DNA from: an uncultured Pelagibacteraceae bacterium
GTDB taxonomy: Bacteria; Pseudomonadota; Alphaproteobacteria; Pelagibacterales; Pelagibacteraceae
Direction of reading: 5' to 3'
Length of the DNA stretch: 64,000 nt
Assembly (NCBI GenBank): GCA_902594675.1
Contig: CACJNE010000008.1
Location: forward strand, 1-64,000
The notes below the pieces were generated by a model that saw only the letters and a list, made by a program, of their open reading frames with translations, made no database searches and was not told where the DNA came from. Made by a program: the position numbers and the translations under genes. Shown here one piece after another: positions 50,762-60,067 of the stretch. Every line of letters begins with the position of its first letter. Position 1 is the first letter of the stretch.

Positions 50762-52003
50762 ATGTCTGATAAAAAATTAAAAATTGGTATAATCGGTGCA
50801 GGCATTCAAGGTGTATGTAATGCTCTTTTTCTTCAGAAAAAAGGATATCAAGTTATACTCTTTGACAGGGATGAGCCAGGTAATGCTGCATCTTATGGAA
50901 ATGCAGGACATTTCTCACCTTATGCTTCAGTGCCATTAAACAGACCAGATATTTTATCTGATGTGCCGGCAATGTTAATGAGTTCAAGAGGACCGCTAGC
51001 TTTAAAATGGAACTATGTTCCAAAAATGATCCCGTGGTTTTCAAGATTTTTAGTCAATTGCACAAAAAACAAAATGATGCATACCGCAAAATATATGCAT
51101 CAAATTTTAGACCAGTCATTAATTGCATATGATGAACTTTTTGATGAAATCGATTTAGAGGGCTTGGTTGAAAATAATGGAATACTTTATATTTGGAATG
51201 ATAAAAATTTAAAAAGCAGAGAGTTAGAAATAAAAATTAGAGAAGAATTAGGAGTAAAACAGCAAATAGTAAATAAAAAAGAAATTCATGACTTAGAGCC
51301 TAACTTAAAACCTATTTATTCTGGTGGTGTATTTTATGATTATGCAAGGCATGCAAGGAATCCAAAAAAAATTTTAGTAAAATTATTTGAAAATTTTATT
51401 AAAAAAGGTGGAAAATTTTTAAAATTAAACATTCAAGATTTAAACTTTGATGAAAGTAAACCAGTATTAAGATCTGAAACTCAAAGATTTGTATTTGATA
51501 AATTAGTAATTGCTTGTGGAGCATTTTCAAAAAAACTTACAGATAAACTACATGAAAGTATTCCACTAGATACTGAAAGAGGATATCACGTACATTTCAA
51601 AGATTTTGATCATTTAATTTCTAGACCAGTTGTAAATTCTAACAGAGGTTTTGGAATGTCTCCAATGGACCAAGGATTAAGGGTAGTTGGTACAGTCGAA
51701 TTTGGTGGTTTAGAAAATGCACTATCAAAAAATAGAATTAAAAATCTAATTTTAAATGCAAAAGAAATGCTGGATGGATTGCCAGAACATAAAGACGAGT
51801 GGCTTGGTTTTAGACCAACTTTACCAGACTTTTTGCCAATAATTGGGCCATCTAAAAATTATGAAAATGTATATTATTCATTTGGCCATCACCATTTAGG
51901 ATGGACTTTAGGTGCAATATCTGGAAAAATAGTTTCAGGGATGATTGCAAATGAAAATACTAATATGGATTTAAAACCCTATAGTTCAGTCAGATTTGTA
52001 TAG
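50762..52003 (+). CDS. DadA-like FAD-dependent amino-acid dehydrogenase
   Basis: DAO-family flavoprotein resembling D-amino acid dehydrogenase, which deaminates D-amino acids to 2-oxo acids. The FAD dinucleotide motif GIIGAGIQGV lies at 9-18, followed by GNAASYGNAGHFSPYA, and near the C-terminus GFRPTLPDFLPIIGPS and FGHHHLGWTLGAISG. Length is 413. It begins a tight cluster: the next gene starts 14 bases later. A TATAAT at 50727-50732 is the only promoter-like element seen upstream. Substrate is uncertain; related enzymes also act on N-methyl or other amines. Confidence 0.85.
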   Translation: MSDKKLKIGIIGAGIQGVCNALFLQKKGYQVILFDRDEPGNAASYGNAGHFSPYASVPLNRPDILSDVPAMLMSSRGPLALKWNYVPKMIPWFSRFLVNCTKNKMMHTAKYMHQILDQSLIAYDELFDEIDLEGLVENNGILYIWNDKNLKSRELEIKIREELGVKQQIVNKKEIHDLEPNLKPIYSGGVFYDYARHARNPKKILVKLFENFIKKGGKFLKLNIQDLNFDESKPVLRSETQRFVFDKLVIACGAFSKKLTDKLHESIPLDTERGYHVHFKDFDHLISRPVVNSNRGFGMSPMDQGLRVVGTVEFGGLENALSKNRIKNLILNAKEMLDGLPEHKDEWLGFRPTLPDFLPIIGPSKNYENVYYSFGHHHLGWTLGAISGKIVSGMIANENTNMDLKPYSSVRFV

Positions 52004-52017
52004 TAAAGTTATATAGT

Positions 52018-55000
52018 GTGGAAATTAAACTTGAGGATAAATATAAATTAATCAAAGGAACTAGATTTTTAACTGGTGCCCAAGCATTGGTTAGAGTTCC
52101 TATCGTTCAAGCTAGAAGAGATAAAAAAAAAGATCTAAACACTGCGTGCTATATTTCTGGTTACAGAGGCTCACCTCTTGGTGGTTATGATCAACAAATA
52201 ATAAAAAATAAAAAATATTTAAACGAAAATAATATTTTCTTTCAACCTGGAATTAATGAGGAACTCGCAGCAACTTCTTTATGGGGTACACAACAAGTTA
52301 ATCTTAGAAAAAAAGATAAATATGATGGTGTATTTGGCATTTGGTATGGTAAAGGGCCAGGAGTCGATAGAGCAGGAGATGCTTTAAAGCATGTAAACTT
52401 AGCAGGAACCTCGAAGTTTGGTGGTGTTATAGCTCTTATGGGAGATGATCACATCTGCGAGTCATCTACAACTTCACACCAAAGTGAATTTGCGATGATC
52501 GATGCAATGATACCTTTTTTAAACCCAAGTGGTGTTCAAGAAATATTAGATTATGGGATCATAGGAATTGAATTATCTAGAAAAAGCGGTTGTTGGGTTG
52601 GTATTAAGTGTGTTCATGACAATGTCAGTTCAGGCGCAACAGTAGATTTAGATGAAAACAGAGTTGTTCTTAAAGATATTTCTGATGAAAATTATCCATC
52701 TGATGGATTAAATATCAGATTGAAAGATACAGCTCAAGAAAAAGAATATCGTTTGCATCACCATAAATTAAAATACGTTAAAGAATATTGTAAATTAAAT
52801 AATTTAAATAAATTAATTTTTGAATCGGAAAAACCTAGAGTTGGAATAATTAGTACAGGAAAATCTTTCTTAGACACCAAGCTAGGACTTGAAAAAATAG
52901 GAATAAATAAAGAGGTGGCAAATAAAATAGGAATTAAATTTCTTAAAATTGCTATGCCTTGGCCATTAGAAGAAACAGTAATTGAAAAATTTGCAGAAAA
53001 TTTGGATAAGATCATTGTAGTTGAGGAAAAAAGATCAATAATTGAGTCACAAGTAAAAGAAATTTTATTTAATAAAAACCTTAAAGTAAAAGTAATTGGA
53101 AAAAAAGATGAGAATAGTAACGATCTGTTTGTTTCGTCTGGAGCTTTAGACCCGGGAGAGATTGGCTTAAAAATTTATGAAACAATAAAATATCTAAAAT
53201 TACCTGAGGATGTGACTAATTTTTCAATGCAATTGAAATCTTTAACTGAGTCAACTAATTCAAATATTTCCTTAAAAAGAATCCCACATTTTTGTTCAGG
53301 TTGCCCTCATAATACCTCTACCAGAATTCCTGAGGGAAGTAGAGCAATAACGGGTATTAGTTGTGCTTATCTAGTCGAACATATGGAAAGAGATAACGAG
53401 GGTTTTTCACAAATGGGATCTGAGGGAGCTACTTGGGTAGGAGAGTCAGTTTTTAGTAATACTGACCATGTTTTTCAAAATATGGGAGATGGAACTTATA
53501 TTCACTCTGGAATTCTCTCAATTAGACACGCGGTTGCAGCAAAAACTAAAATGACATTTAAGATATTATACAATGATGCTGTCGCCTTAACTGGTGGACA
53601 AGCATTAGATGGTTTACCAACTGTTGCCCAAATGTCTAAACAGCTTGAAGCTGAAGGAGTTAAAGAAATAGCAATAATTACAGACGAAATTAAAAAGTAT
53701 GATGACACTGGAGGTTTTGCCAAAAATTCAAAAGTTTATGATAGAAAGAATATTATAGATGTTCAAATTGAATTAAGCAAAATTAATGGAACGACTGTCA
53801 TAATTTATGATCAGACTTGTGCAGCTGAAAAAAGAAGAAGAAGAAAAAAAGGTATTTTAGAAGAGCCCAAGAAAAAAATATTCATAAATAAGGACCTATG
53901 TGAAGGATGTGGGGATTGTGGAGTACAATCAAATTGTGTTTCAATTGCTCCTGTTGAAACTGAGTTTGGAAGAAAAAGACAAATTGATCAATCATCATGC
54001 AATAAAGATTACACATGTGTGGATGGATTTTGTCCAAGCTTTGTAAGTCTTGAGGGAGAGATAAGAATTAAAAAAAATTATGATGAAAATCTTATAAATA
54101 AAATAAATTCAAAAATCGAAGAGCCAATACTACCTGAAATAAATAAATCTTATGGAATAATGATTGCTGGTATAGGTGGAACTGGCGTTGTTACTATTGG
54201 AGCAGTGCTTGCAACAGCTGCCCAAATAGATGGAAGAGGATCTGGTGTTCTTGATATGACTGGACTAGCCCAAAAAGGTGGAGCTGTTAAAAGCTTTTTA
54301 AGAATTTTTGAAAAACCAGAGGAGGTTGGGGCAATCAGATTATCCTACGGGGATACAAACTTACTCTTAGGATTTGATCTATTAGTATCAAATGATTTAG
54401 AAATAATAAAAACTTTGGATAAAAAAATTTCAAAACTAATAATTAATACAGATGAAGTAATGCCAGGAGATTTTACGCGTGACAAAGATTTTTATTTACC
54501 ATTCGAGGAAATGCGAAACAATTTAATTAATATTGCAGGAATAGAGAATATTAAATTTATATCATCAAATAAAATTACATCTAAGATCTTAGGAAATTCA
54601 ATATTATCGAATATGTTTAATGTTGGGGTTGCATATCAATCAGGCCTGATACCAATTTCAGCTTCATCAATTGAAAAAGCAATTGAATTAAACGGCGCTA
54701 GTGTCAAAGATAATATTGATGCATTTCGATTTGGTCGACATTATGAAAATTTAAAAGAAGAAGTAATTAATGTAGTTAAAGATGAACCAGAAATATTAGA
54801 GGGATTTGACGCGAAATATCAGAATAGATTTAAATTTTTAGAAGACTATCAAAATAAAAAATATGCTCAAAATTATGGAGAATTGGTGAGTTATGCAAAA
54901 AAAGTTGATAAAGAAGTTGGAAATGGAAGTCAATTTTCCACAGCAGTATTAAAAAATTATTTTAAATTAATGGCTTACAAAGATGAATATGAAGTATCAA

Positions 55001-55437
55001 GATTAATGACAAATAAAAAATTCTCAGATGATATAAATAAAAACTTTGAAGGTAATTTTAGTTACAACTTTTATTTAGCTCCACCAATCTTCAGTAAAAA
55101 AAGTAAAGTAGATGGTAAATTACTTAAGATTAAATTTGGTGGATGGTTGTTTAGTGTATTTAAATTAATCTCAAAATTTAAATTTTTAAGAGGTACAAAA
55201 TTTGATCCATTTGGCTATTTAAATGAAAGAAAAAAAGAGAGAGAATTAATAAGAGATTACAAACAAACTATCGTTGATATTGGATCAAAAATAAATAAAT
55301 CAAACTATGAAACAGCTGTCAAAATAGCATCAATACCTGATCAAATAAGAGGATTTGGACACGTCAAAGAAAAGAATATAAAAGAAGCTATAAATAATAG
55401 AACAGATTTACTTAATTCTTTTCATGAAAACTCTTAG
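52018..55437 (+). CDS. Indolepyruvate ferredoxin oxidoreductase, fused alpha-beta form
   Basis: Large TPP and iron-sulfur enzyme that decarboxylates aryl-2-oxo acids (indolepyruvate, phenylpyruvate) to acyl-CoA. The N-terminal part matches the alpha chain, with the TPP motif MGDGTYIHSG near 489. CEGCGDCG and following cysteines (C628, C631, C634, C640, and C661, C667, C672) are the ferredoxin-like cluster region. The C-terminal half (from about residue 710, GIGGTGVVTIGAVL) is the gamma/beta-type 2-oxoacid oxidoreductase domain. Start is GTG. At 1139 residues it is the fused form common in aerobic proteobacteria, where the electron acceptor is unclear. Confidence 0.93.
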   Translation: MEIKLEDKYKLIKGTRFLTGAQALVRVPIVQARRDKKKDLNTACYISGYRGSPLGGYDQQIIKNKKYLNENNIFFQPGINEELAATSLWGTQQVNLRKKDKYDGVFGIWYGKGPGVDRAGDALKHVNLAGTSKFGGVIALMGDDHICESSTTSHQSEFAMIDAMIPFLNPSGVQEILDYGIIGIELSRKSGCWVGIKCVHDNVSSGATVDLDENRVVLKDISDENYPSDGLNIRLKDTAQEKEYRLHHHKLKYVKEYCKLNNLNKLIFESEKPRVGIISTGKSFLDTKLGLEKIGINKEVANKIGIKFLKIAMPWPLEETVIEKFAENLDKIIVVEEKRSIIESQVKEILFNKNLKVKVIGKKDENSNDLFVSSGALDPGEIGLKIYETIKYLKLPEDVTNFSMQLKSLTESTNSNISLKRIPHFCSGCPHNTSTRIPEGSRAITGISCAYLVEHMERDNEGFSQMGSEGATWVGESVFSNTDHVFQNMGDGTYIHSGILSIRHAVAAKTKMTFKILYNDAVALTGGQALDGLPTVAQMSKQLEAEGVKEIAIITDEIKKYDDTGGFAKNSKVYDRKNIIDVQIELSKINGTTVIIYDQTCAAEKRRRRKKGILEEPKKKIFINKDLCEGCGDCGVQSNCVSIAPVETEFGRKRQIDQSSCNKDYTCVDGFCPSFVSLEGEIRIKKNYDENLINKINSKIEEPILPEINKSYGIMIAGIGGTGVVTIGAVLATAAQIDGRGSGVLDMTGLAQKGGAVKSFLRIFEKPEEVGAIRLSYGDTNLLLGFDLLVSNDLEIIKTLDKKISKLIINTDEVMPGDFTRDKDFYLPFEEMRNNLINIAGIENIKFISSNKITSKILGNSILSNMFNVGVAYQSGLIPISASSIEKAIELNGASVKDNIDAFRFGRHYENLKEEVINVVKDEPEILEGFDAKYQNRFKFLEDYQNKKYAQNYGELVSYAKKVDKEVGNGSQFSTAVLKNYFKLMAYKDEYEVSRLMTNKKFSDDINKNFEGNFSYNFYLAPPIFSKKSKVDGKLLKIKFGGWLFSVFKLISKFKFLRGTKFDPFGYLNERKKERELIRDYKQTIVDIGSKINKSNYETAVKIASIPDQIRGFGHVKEKNIKEAINNRTDLLNSFHENS

Positions 55438-56329
55438 TCCAATATATCTAGCCTCTCTATACTTGGTGTTAGCTTGTTTATTTTGGGCTGGTAATTTTAT
55501 AGTCGGTAAAGCAGCAAGTATTATTGATATACCTCCAATATCATTAAATTTTTATAGATGGTTTTTAGCTTGGTTAGTGTTACTCCCATTTACTTATAAG
55601 GAATTATTAATTAAGAAAAAAATTATATTGGACAATATTTTTTTATTTTCAATTTTAGGAATATTGGCTGTGAGTGTATTTAATTCTGCCCTTTTTTATT
55701 CTTTGAGACATACCCAAGTAATAACTGGAGTGCTTATGATATCTACAGTACCGGTTATGATAATATTATTTTCATCTTTACTTAAAATTGAGAAAACAAA
55801 TTTCTTTCAAATAACTGGTGTATTTCTTTCACTCACAGGTGTTTTGTTTATAATAACTAAAGCAAATTTAAATAATCTGTTAAATTTATCTTTTAATAAG
55901 GGAGATATTTTTGCATTGATTGCCATGTTTGCTTGGTCACTATATTCAACTCTCTTAAAAAAAAAGGAATTTAATATATCTCCAATTTCTCTATTACAGG
56001 TCGTTATAACCTTTGGAGTTATTTTTTTAATTCCTATGTATTTTATCGACTACAGTTTAGGAAGCACGATCAAATTAGAATCTTCTTTTTATTTAGTTTT
56101 GTTATATGTTGTTTTTTTTCCTGGTTTAATCTCGTTTTTATTTTGGATAAAGGGTGTAAAATTAATTGGTGCAAATAGATCTGGAGTTTTTTTACATTTG
56201 ATGCCCATACTAGGCGCTATAATGGCTATGATAATTTTCAATGAGAAAATATTATTTTATCATTTCTTAGGTGCAATTTTTATTATTGCTGGTATTACAA
56301 TCTCGAATAAAAAAACTCAAAATGCTTAA
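55424..56329 (+). CDS. EamA/DMT-family transporter
   Basis: Drug/metabolite transporter superfamily protein, 301 residues with about ten membrane helices arranged as two EamA repeats. Conserved FWAGNFIVGKAA near 23-34 and FAWSLYSTLLKKKE in the second repeat. It overlaps the oxidoreductase gene by 14 bases and the next gene by 8, so it is embedded in the cluster. It could export or import a compound of the pathway; substrate unknown. Confidence 0.9.
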   Translation: MKTLSPIYLASLYLVLACLFWAGNFIVGKAASIIDIPPISLNFYRWFLAWLVLLPFTYKELLIKKKIILDNIFLFSILGILAVSVFNSALFYSLRHTQVITGVLMISTVPVMIILFSSLLKIEKTNFFQITGVFLSLTGVLFIITKANLNNLLNLSFNKGDIFALIAMFAWSLYSTLLKKKEFNISPISLLQVVITFGVIFLIPMYFIDYSLGSTIKLESSFYLVLLYVVFFPGLISFLFWIKGVKLIGANRSGVFLHLMPILGAIMAMIIFNEKILFYHFLGAIFIIAGITISNKKTQNA

Positions 56330-57272
56330 AGTTGCTATTTTAGACGATTACCAAAACATTGCTCAAGAATTTATTGATTTGAAAAATCTTTCATCAAAAT
56401 TTGATATTGAGATTTTTAGTGAACCTTTTGAAAACGAGGACGACGCCATAGAAAAATTAAAAGAATTTGAAGCTCTGCTTATTATGAGAGAAAGAACGTC
56501 AATTACTTCAAATATTATTAAAAGTTTAAAAAAACTAAAATACATCTCTACAAGCGGAATGAGAAATAAAGCCATAGACCTTGAAGCAACAAAAAAAGCT
56601 AAAATTATCGTTACAGGCACAGAAATCAATTCAAATCCAACATGTGAATTAACATGGGCCTTAATTTTAGGACTAGCAAGAAATATTAAAGTGGAAGTTG
56701 ATAATATGTATCAAGGCTATTGGCAGACAACAGTGGGAGTTGAATTAAAAGGAAAAATTCTTGGACTTATTGGTTTAGGAAAAGTTGGATCTCAAGTTGC
56801 CAAAATTGGAAAAGCGTTTGGTATGCAAGTAATGGCATGGAGTGAAAATCTCAGTCTAGATAAATGTAAAGAGCTTGATGTTTTGCCTTCAAGCAAAGAA
56901 GATATAATCCAAAATTCTGATTTCATATCAATTCATGTACAAGGAGGAGAAAGATATAAAGATTGTTTTAAACTTGCTGAGTTTGATAAAATGAAAAAAA
57001 CAGCTTTTTTGATTAATACCTCAAGAGGTCCGATTGTAAATGAAGATGATTTGATTATAGCACTTTCAACTAATGTAATCGCTGGTGCAGGAATTGATGT
57101 TTATGATAAAGAGCCTTTGCCCTCTGGTCACAAACTAAGATTTGTACCTAATGCACTTTTGCTTCCACACTTAGGCTATGTAACAGCAGAAAATTATTCT
57201 ACATTTTATACACAAATGATTGAAAATTTAGAAGCTTGTGTTGCCGGTAAGCCTATAAGAGAAATAAAGTAA
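56322..57272 (+). CDS. D-2-hydroxyacid dehydrogenase family protein
   Basis: NAD(P)-dependent dehydrogenase of the D-isomer 2-hydroxyacid family, 316 residues. Rossmann motif GLIGLGKVGSQVA near 148-160. Catalytic residues present: R235 in NTSRGPIVN, E264 in YDKEPLP, H283 in LPHLGYV. The ATG at 56322 was chosen because the 17 upstream codons encode a hydrophobic run that overlaps the transporter gene. It may reduce 2-oxo acids generated by neighbours or act in the reverse direction. Confidence 0.92.
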   Translation: MLKVAILDDYQNIAQEFIDLKNLSSKFDIEIFSEPFENEDDAIEKLKEFEALLIMRERTSITSNIIKSLKKLKYISTSGMRNKAIDLEATKKAKIIVTGTEINSNPTCELTWALILGLARNIKVEVDNMYQGYWQTTVGVELKGKILGLIGLGKVGSQVAKIGKAFGMQVMAWSENLSLDKCKELDVLPSSKEDIIQNSDFISIHVQGGERYKDCFKLAEFDKMKKTAFLINTSRGPIVNEDDLIIALSTNVIAGAGIDVYDKEPLPSGHKLRFVPNALLLPHLGYVTAENYSTFYTQMIENLEACVAGKPIREIK

Positions 57273-57273
57273 A

Positions 57274-58179
57274 GTGGAATTACCAGTTGTCAATCATCCT
57301 GATTATGAAGCAAAGATTGGTGATGATAATAAATTTCCAATTAAAAAATTTGGTGAATTAGCAAATTTTCTTAAAAAAGAAAAAGTAGTTAAAAAATTTT
57401 ATAAACCTGAGCCATGTTCAATTGATACACTCAAAGAGGTTCACTCGGAGGAGTATATTTTAAAAATTAAAAATAAAACATTAGAGGAAACACTAGTTAA
57501 AAAAATAGGTTTTCCTTTAGTTGATAGTGTCGTGAGAAGATCTTTAGTAGCAACAGGAGGAACCGTGTTAGCTTCTAAATTGGCCATTAACTATGGAATA
57601 GCTTGTAATACTGCTGGTGGAAGCCACCATGCAATATATGACGAGGGAGCAGGATTTTGTGTTTTTAATGATGTAGCTGTTGCTGCAAAATATCTTTTAA
57701 ATAGAGGACTAGCTAATAAAATTCTCATTCTAGATCTTGATGTTCACCAAGGAAATGGAAATGCAGAAATATTTAAAAATGAAAATAATGTTTTTACATT
57801 TAGCATGCACTCAAAAGTAAATTACCCTCCTATAAAATCAAAAGGTGATTTAGATATTGAGCTTGAACAAGACATGGAAGACGAGCAATATTTGGATATT
57901 TTAAAAAAAAATTTAATTTTCTTGAACGATTTTAATTTTGATTTTGTATTTTATATTGCAGGTGTTGATATTCATATAGGCGATAGATTAGGCAAGTTAA
58001 AAATTACTGATATTGGGATTAATAGAAGAGATGAAATGGTTATCAGAAACTTTTTTAAAAGAAGAATTCCTATTTGTGGTGTTTTAGGGGGTGGTTATAA
58101 TAAAGACTTTGAAAAACTTATTGAATTGCACGCAAGTTTACATAAAAATTGTGCAAAATATTTAAATGACAAAAAATAA
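57274..58179 (+). CDS. Histone deacetylase-family amidohydrolase (short, class IV-like)
   Basis: Arginase/deacetylase-fold zinc hydrolase. HH at 118-119, zinc ligands D156 and H158 (LDLDVHQGNG) and D232 (AGVD), and the likely transition-state tyrosine Y275 (LGGGYNK) are all intact. The 301-residue length and the opening VNHPDYEAK with FPIKKFGELANFL resemble class IV-like short bacterial deacetylases. Start is GTG, one base after the dehydrogenase. Substrate could be an acetylated or acylated small molecule or protein lysine; not decidable here. It overlaps msrB by 14 bases. Confidence 0.9.
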   Translation: MELPVVNHPDYEAKIGDDNKFPIKKFGELANFLKKEKVVKKFYKPEPCSIDTLKEVHSEEYILKIKNKTLEETLVKKIGFPLVDSVVRRSLVATGGTVLASKLAINYGIACNTAGGSHHAIYDEGAGFCVFNDVAVAAKYLLNRGLANKILILDLDVHQGNGNAEIFKNENNVFTFSMHSKVNYPPIKSKGDLDIELEQDMEDEQYLDILKKNLIFLNDFNFDFVFYIAGVDIHIGDRLGKLKITDIGINRRDEMVIRNFFKRRIPICGVLGGGYNKDFEKLIELHASLHKNCAKYLNDKK

Positions 58180-58534
58180 CCCAAATTTATCAGATCAACA
58201 AAAAAAAGTTTTATTCGAAGAAGCAACAGAAGCTCCTGGTTCTAGCGAATTAAATTTTGAAAAGAGAGAGGGTAGTTATTATTGTGCAAATTGCGAAACA
58301 AAATTATTTGATTCAAATACCAAGTATGAAAGTGGTTCAGGATGGCCTTCATTTTACGAGTCTCTTCCTGATGTATTTGAAACTAAAACGGATCATCATA
58401 TTGGATATGCTAGGACTGAATATCACTGTAAAAAATGTGGCGGTCACCATGGGCATATTTTTGATGATGGGCCACAGCCAACTGGTAAAAGATATTGTAA
58501 TAACGGGGTGTGCCTAGTTTTCAAACCAAAATAA
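58166..58534 (+). CDS. msrB: Peptide-methionine (R)-S-oxide reductase MsrB
   Basis: Repairs methionine-R-sulfoxide, 122 residues. GSGWPSF at 57-63, the zinc-binding pairs C40/C43 and C88/C91, HIFDDGP near 97-103, and the catalytic C111 in RYCNNGV. A second cysteine, C116, is nearby and could act as a resolving cysteine. It overlaps the deacetylase gene and precedes the DUF1479 gene by 13 bases. Confidence 0.96.
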   Translation: MTKNNPNLSDQQKKVLFEEATEAPGSSELNFEKREGSYYCANCETKLFDSNTKYESGSGWPSFYESLPDVFETKTDHHIGYARTEYHCKKCGGHHGHIFDDGPQPTGKRYCNNGVCLVFKPK

Positions 58535-58547
58535 TCGATTTCAAATT

Positions 58548-59783
58548 ATGAATTTAATTGAAATACAAAATAGGATTATTTCTGAAAAAATTAAGCTTAG
58601 AAAAAAATCAAAAAACTTTGTTAATAATTTTAAAAAAATTGAAAAATATATTCAAAAAGAAGTTGCAATAATTAAAGAGTCAAAAGACTCAATTATTCCA
58701 GAAATAGAATTTGAAGATATTTCTATTAAGGATCAAATGACAATTAAAGATAAAGTATTCAAACGTGGCTGTGTAATCATTAGAAATGTTTTTGATAAAA
58801 AAAAGGTGAGAGAATTAAATGAAGATTTAGATAAGTATGTCATGGAAAATAATTATTTTGAAGACCAAAAAAAAAAGATAGGTATAGACAAATACTTTAG
58901 TGATTTAAAATCAGGAAAGCCTCAAATTTTTGGATTGTATTGGTCTAAAGCTCAATCAGAAATAAGACATTCTAAAGAAATGGAAACTGTTAAAAAATGG
59001 TTAAATAATCTTTGGAACTATAATTATGGGGGTAAAAATGTATTTGATCCAAATAGAGAACTTGTTTACGCAGATCGAGTGAGAAGAAGAGAACCAGGAG
59101 ATGATACCTTAGGTTTATCTCCACATTGTGATGCTGGGTCAATTGAAAGATGGACTGATAAAGCATATCAAAAAATATACAATGATATTTTTTCAGACAA
59201 TTTCGAAAATTTTAATCCATACGATGCAAAATATAGAGATGAAACAATTGAATTTGAATCACCAGCCGTAGCACATGTATTTAGAACATTTCAAGGATGG
59301 ACTGCCTTAACAGAACAAGGTCCAAACGATGGAACTTTACAATTAATCCCTATTGCAAAAGGAATGTCATACGTTTTAACAAGAGCTTTATTAGATGATG
59401 TTCCTGAAAATGAATTATGTGGATCAAAAGCAGGAAAAGCTTTATCGATAAATGATAAATATCATAGTTTATTACTTGAAGGTTTAATCTCAATTCCAAA
59501 AATGAATCCTGGAGATACTATTTGGTGGCATCCAGATGTAGTACATGCAGTTGAGGAAAAACATCAAGGTAAAAATTACTCAAATGTTATTTATGTTGGA
59601 GCAACACCTTATTGTAAAAAAAATATTGATTATATAAAAAAACAATCAAAAAAATTTATTGAAGGCAAAAGTCCACCTGATTTTGCTCCTGAAGATTATG
59701 AAGTAAATTATAAAGGCAGAGTCACAGTAAATGACTTAAGTGAATTAGCAAAAAAACAATTAGGATTAGTTGAGTGGAATTAA
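58548..59783 (+). CDS. DUF1479 (YbiU-like) family protein
   Basis: A 411-residue member of the DUF1479 family, whose fold resembles 2-oxoglutarate/Fe(II) oxygenases. Visible metal-type motif: HCDAG (SPHCDAGSIERWTD) with a distal histidine in WWHPDVVHAVEEKH. RGCVIIRNVF lies in the N-terminal third. No experimentally established reaction is known to me for this family; oxygenase activity is an inference. One base separates its stop from the convergent glutaredoxin stop. Confidence 0.8.
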   Translation: MNLIEIQNRIISEKIKLRKKSKNFVNNFKKIEKYIQKEVAIIKESKDSIIPEIEFEDISIKDQMTIKDKVFKRGCVIIRNVFDKKKVRELNEDLDKYVMENNYFEDQKKKIGIDKYFSDLKSGKPQIFGLYWSKAQSEIRHSKEMETVKKWLNNLWNYNYGGKNVFDPNRELVYADRVRRREPGDDTLGLSPHCDAGSIERWTDKAYQKIYNDIFSDNFENFNPYDAKYRDETIEFESPAVAHVFRTFQGWTALTEQGPNDGTLQLIPIAKGMSYVLTRALLDDVPENELCGSKAGKALSINDKYHSLLLEGLISIPKMNPGDTIWWHPDVVHAVEEKHQGKNYSNVIYVGATPYCKKNIDYIKKQSKKFIEGKSPPDFAPEDYEVNYKGRVTVNDLSELAKKQLGLVEWN

Positions 59784-59784
59784 T

Positions 59785-60039
59785 TTACTTTAAAGATGCT
59801 TCTAATTGACCATTTTTTTCAAGATCTCTAAGTTCTTGATAACCCCCAATATGCTCATCATTAAAAAAAATTTGGGGAATTGTTCTTCTTCCATTAGCTT
59901 TTTGAATCATTTCATCTCTAAGCTCTGGACCTGTAGATACGTCAATAACTTTGTATTCAAGATTATTTCTATTTAATAATCTTTTTGCAGCATCACAAAA
60001 TGCACACATTGGTCCTGAATACATTGTTATATTTTTCAT
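59785..60039 (-). CDS. grxC: Glutaredoxin 3 (dithiol)
   Basis: An 84-residue glutaredoxin with active-site CAFC at C12-C15, the cis-proline region TIPQIFFNDEHIGG near 54-67, and no other domain. Glutathione-dependent thiol reductant in the cytosol. It is convergent with the DUF1479 gene and follows the TIGR03643 gene on the minus strand (28-base gap). Confidence 0.95.
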   Translation of the reverse strand: MKNITMYSGPMCAFCDAAKRLLNRNNLEYKVIDVSTGPELRDEMIQKANGRRTIPQIFFNDEHIGGYQELRDLEKNGQLEASLK

Positions 60040-60067
60040 ACTTTAGATATAATTATATTTTTTGATT

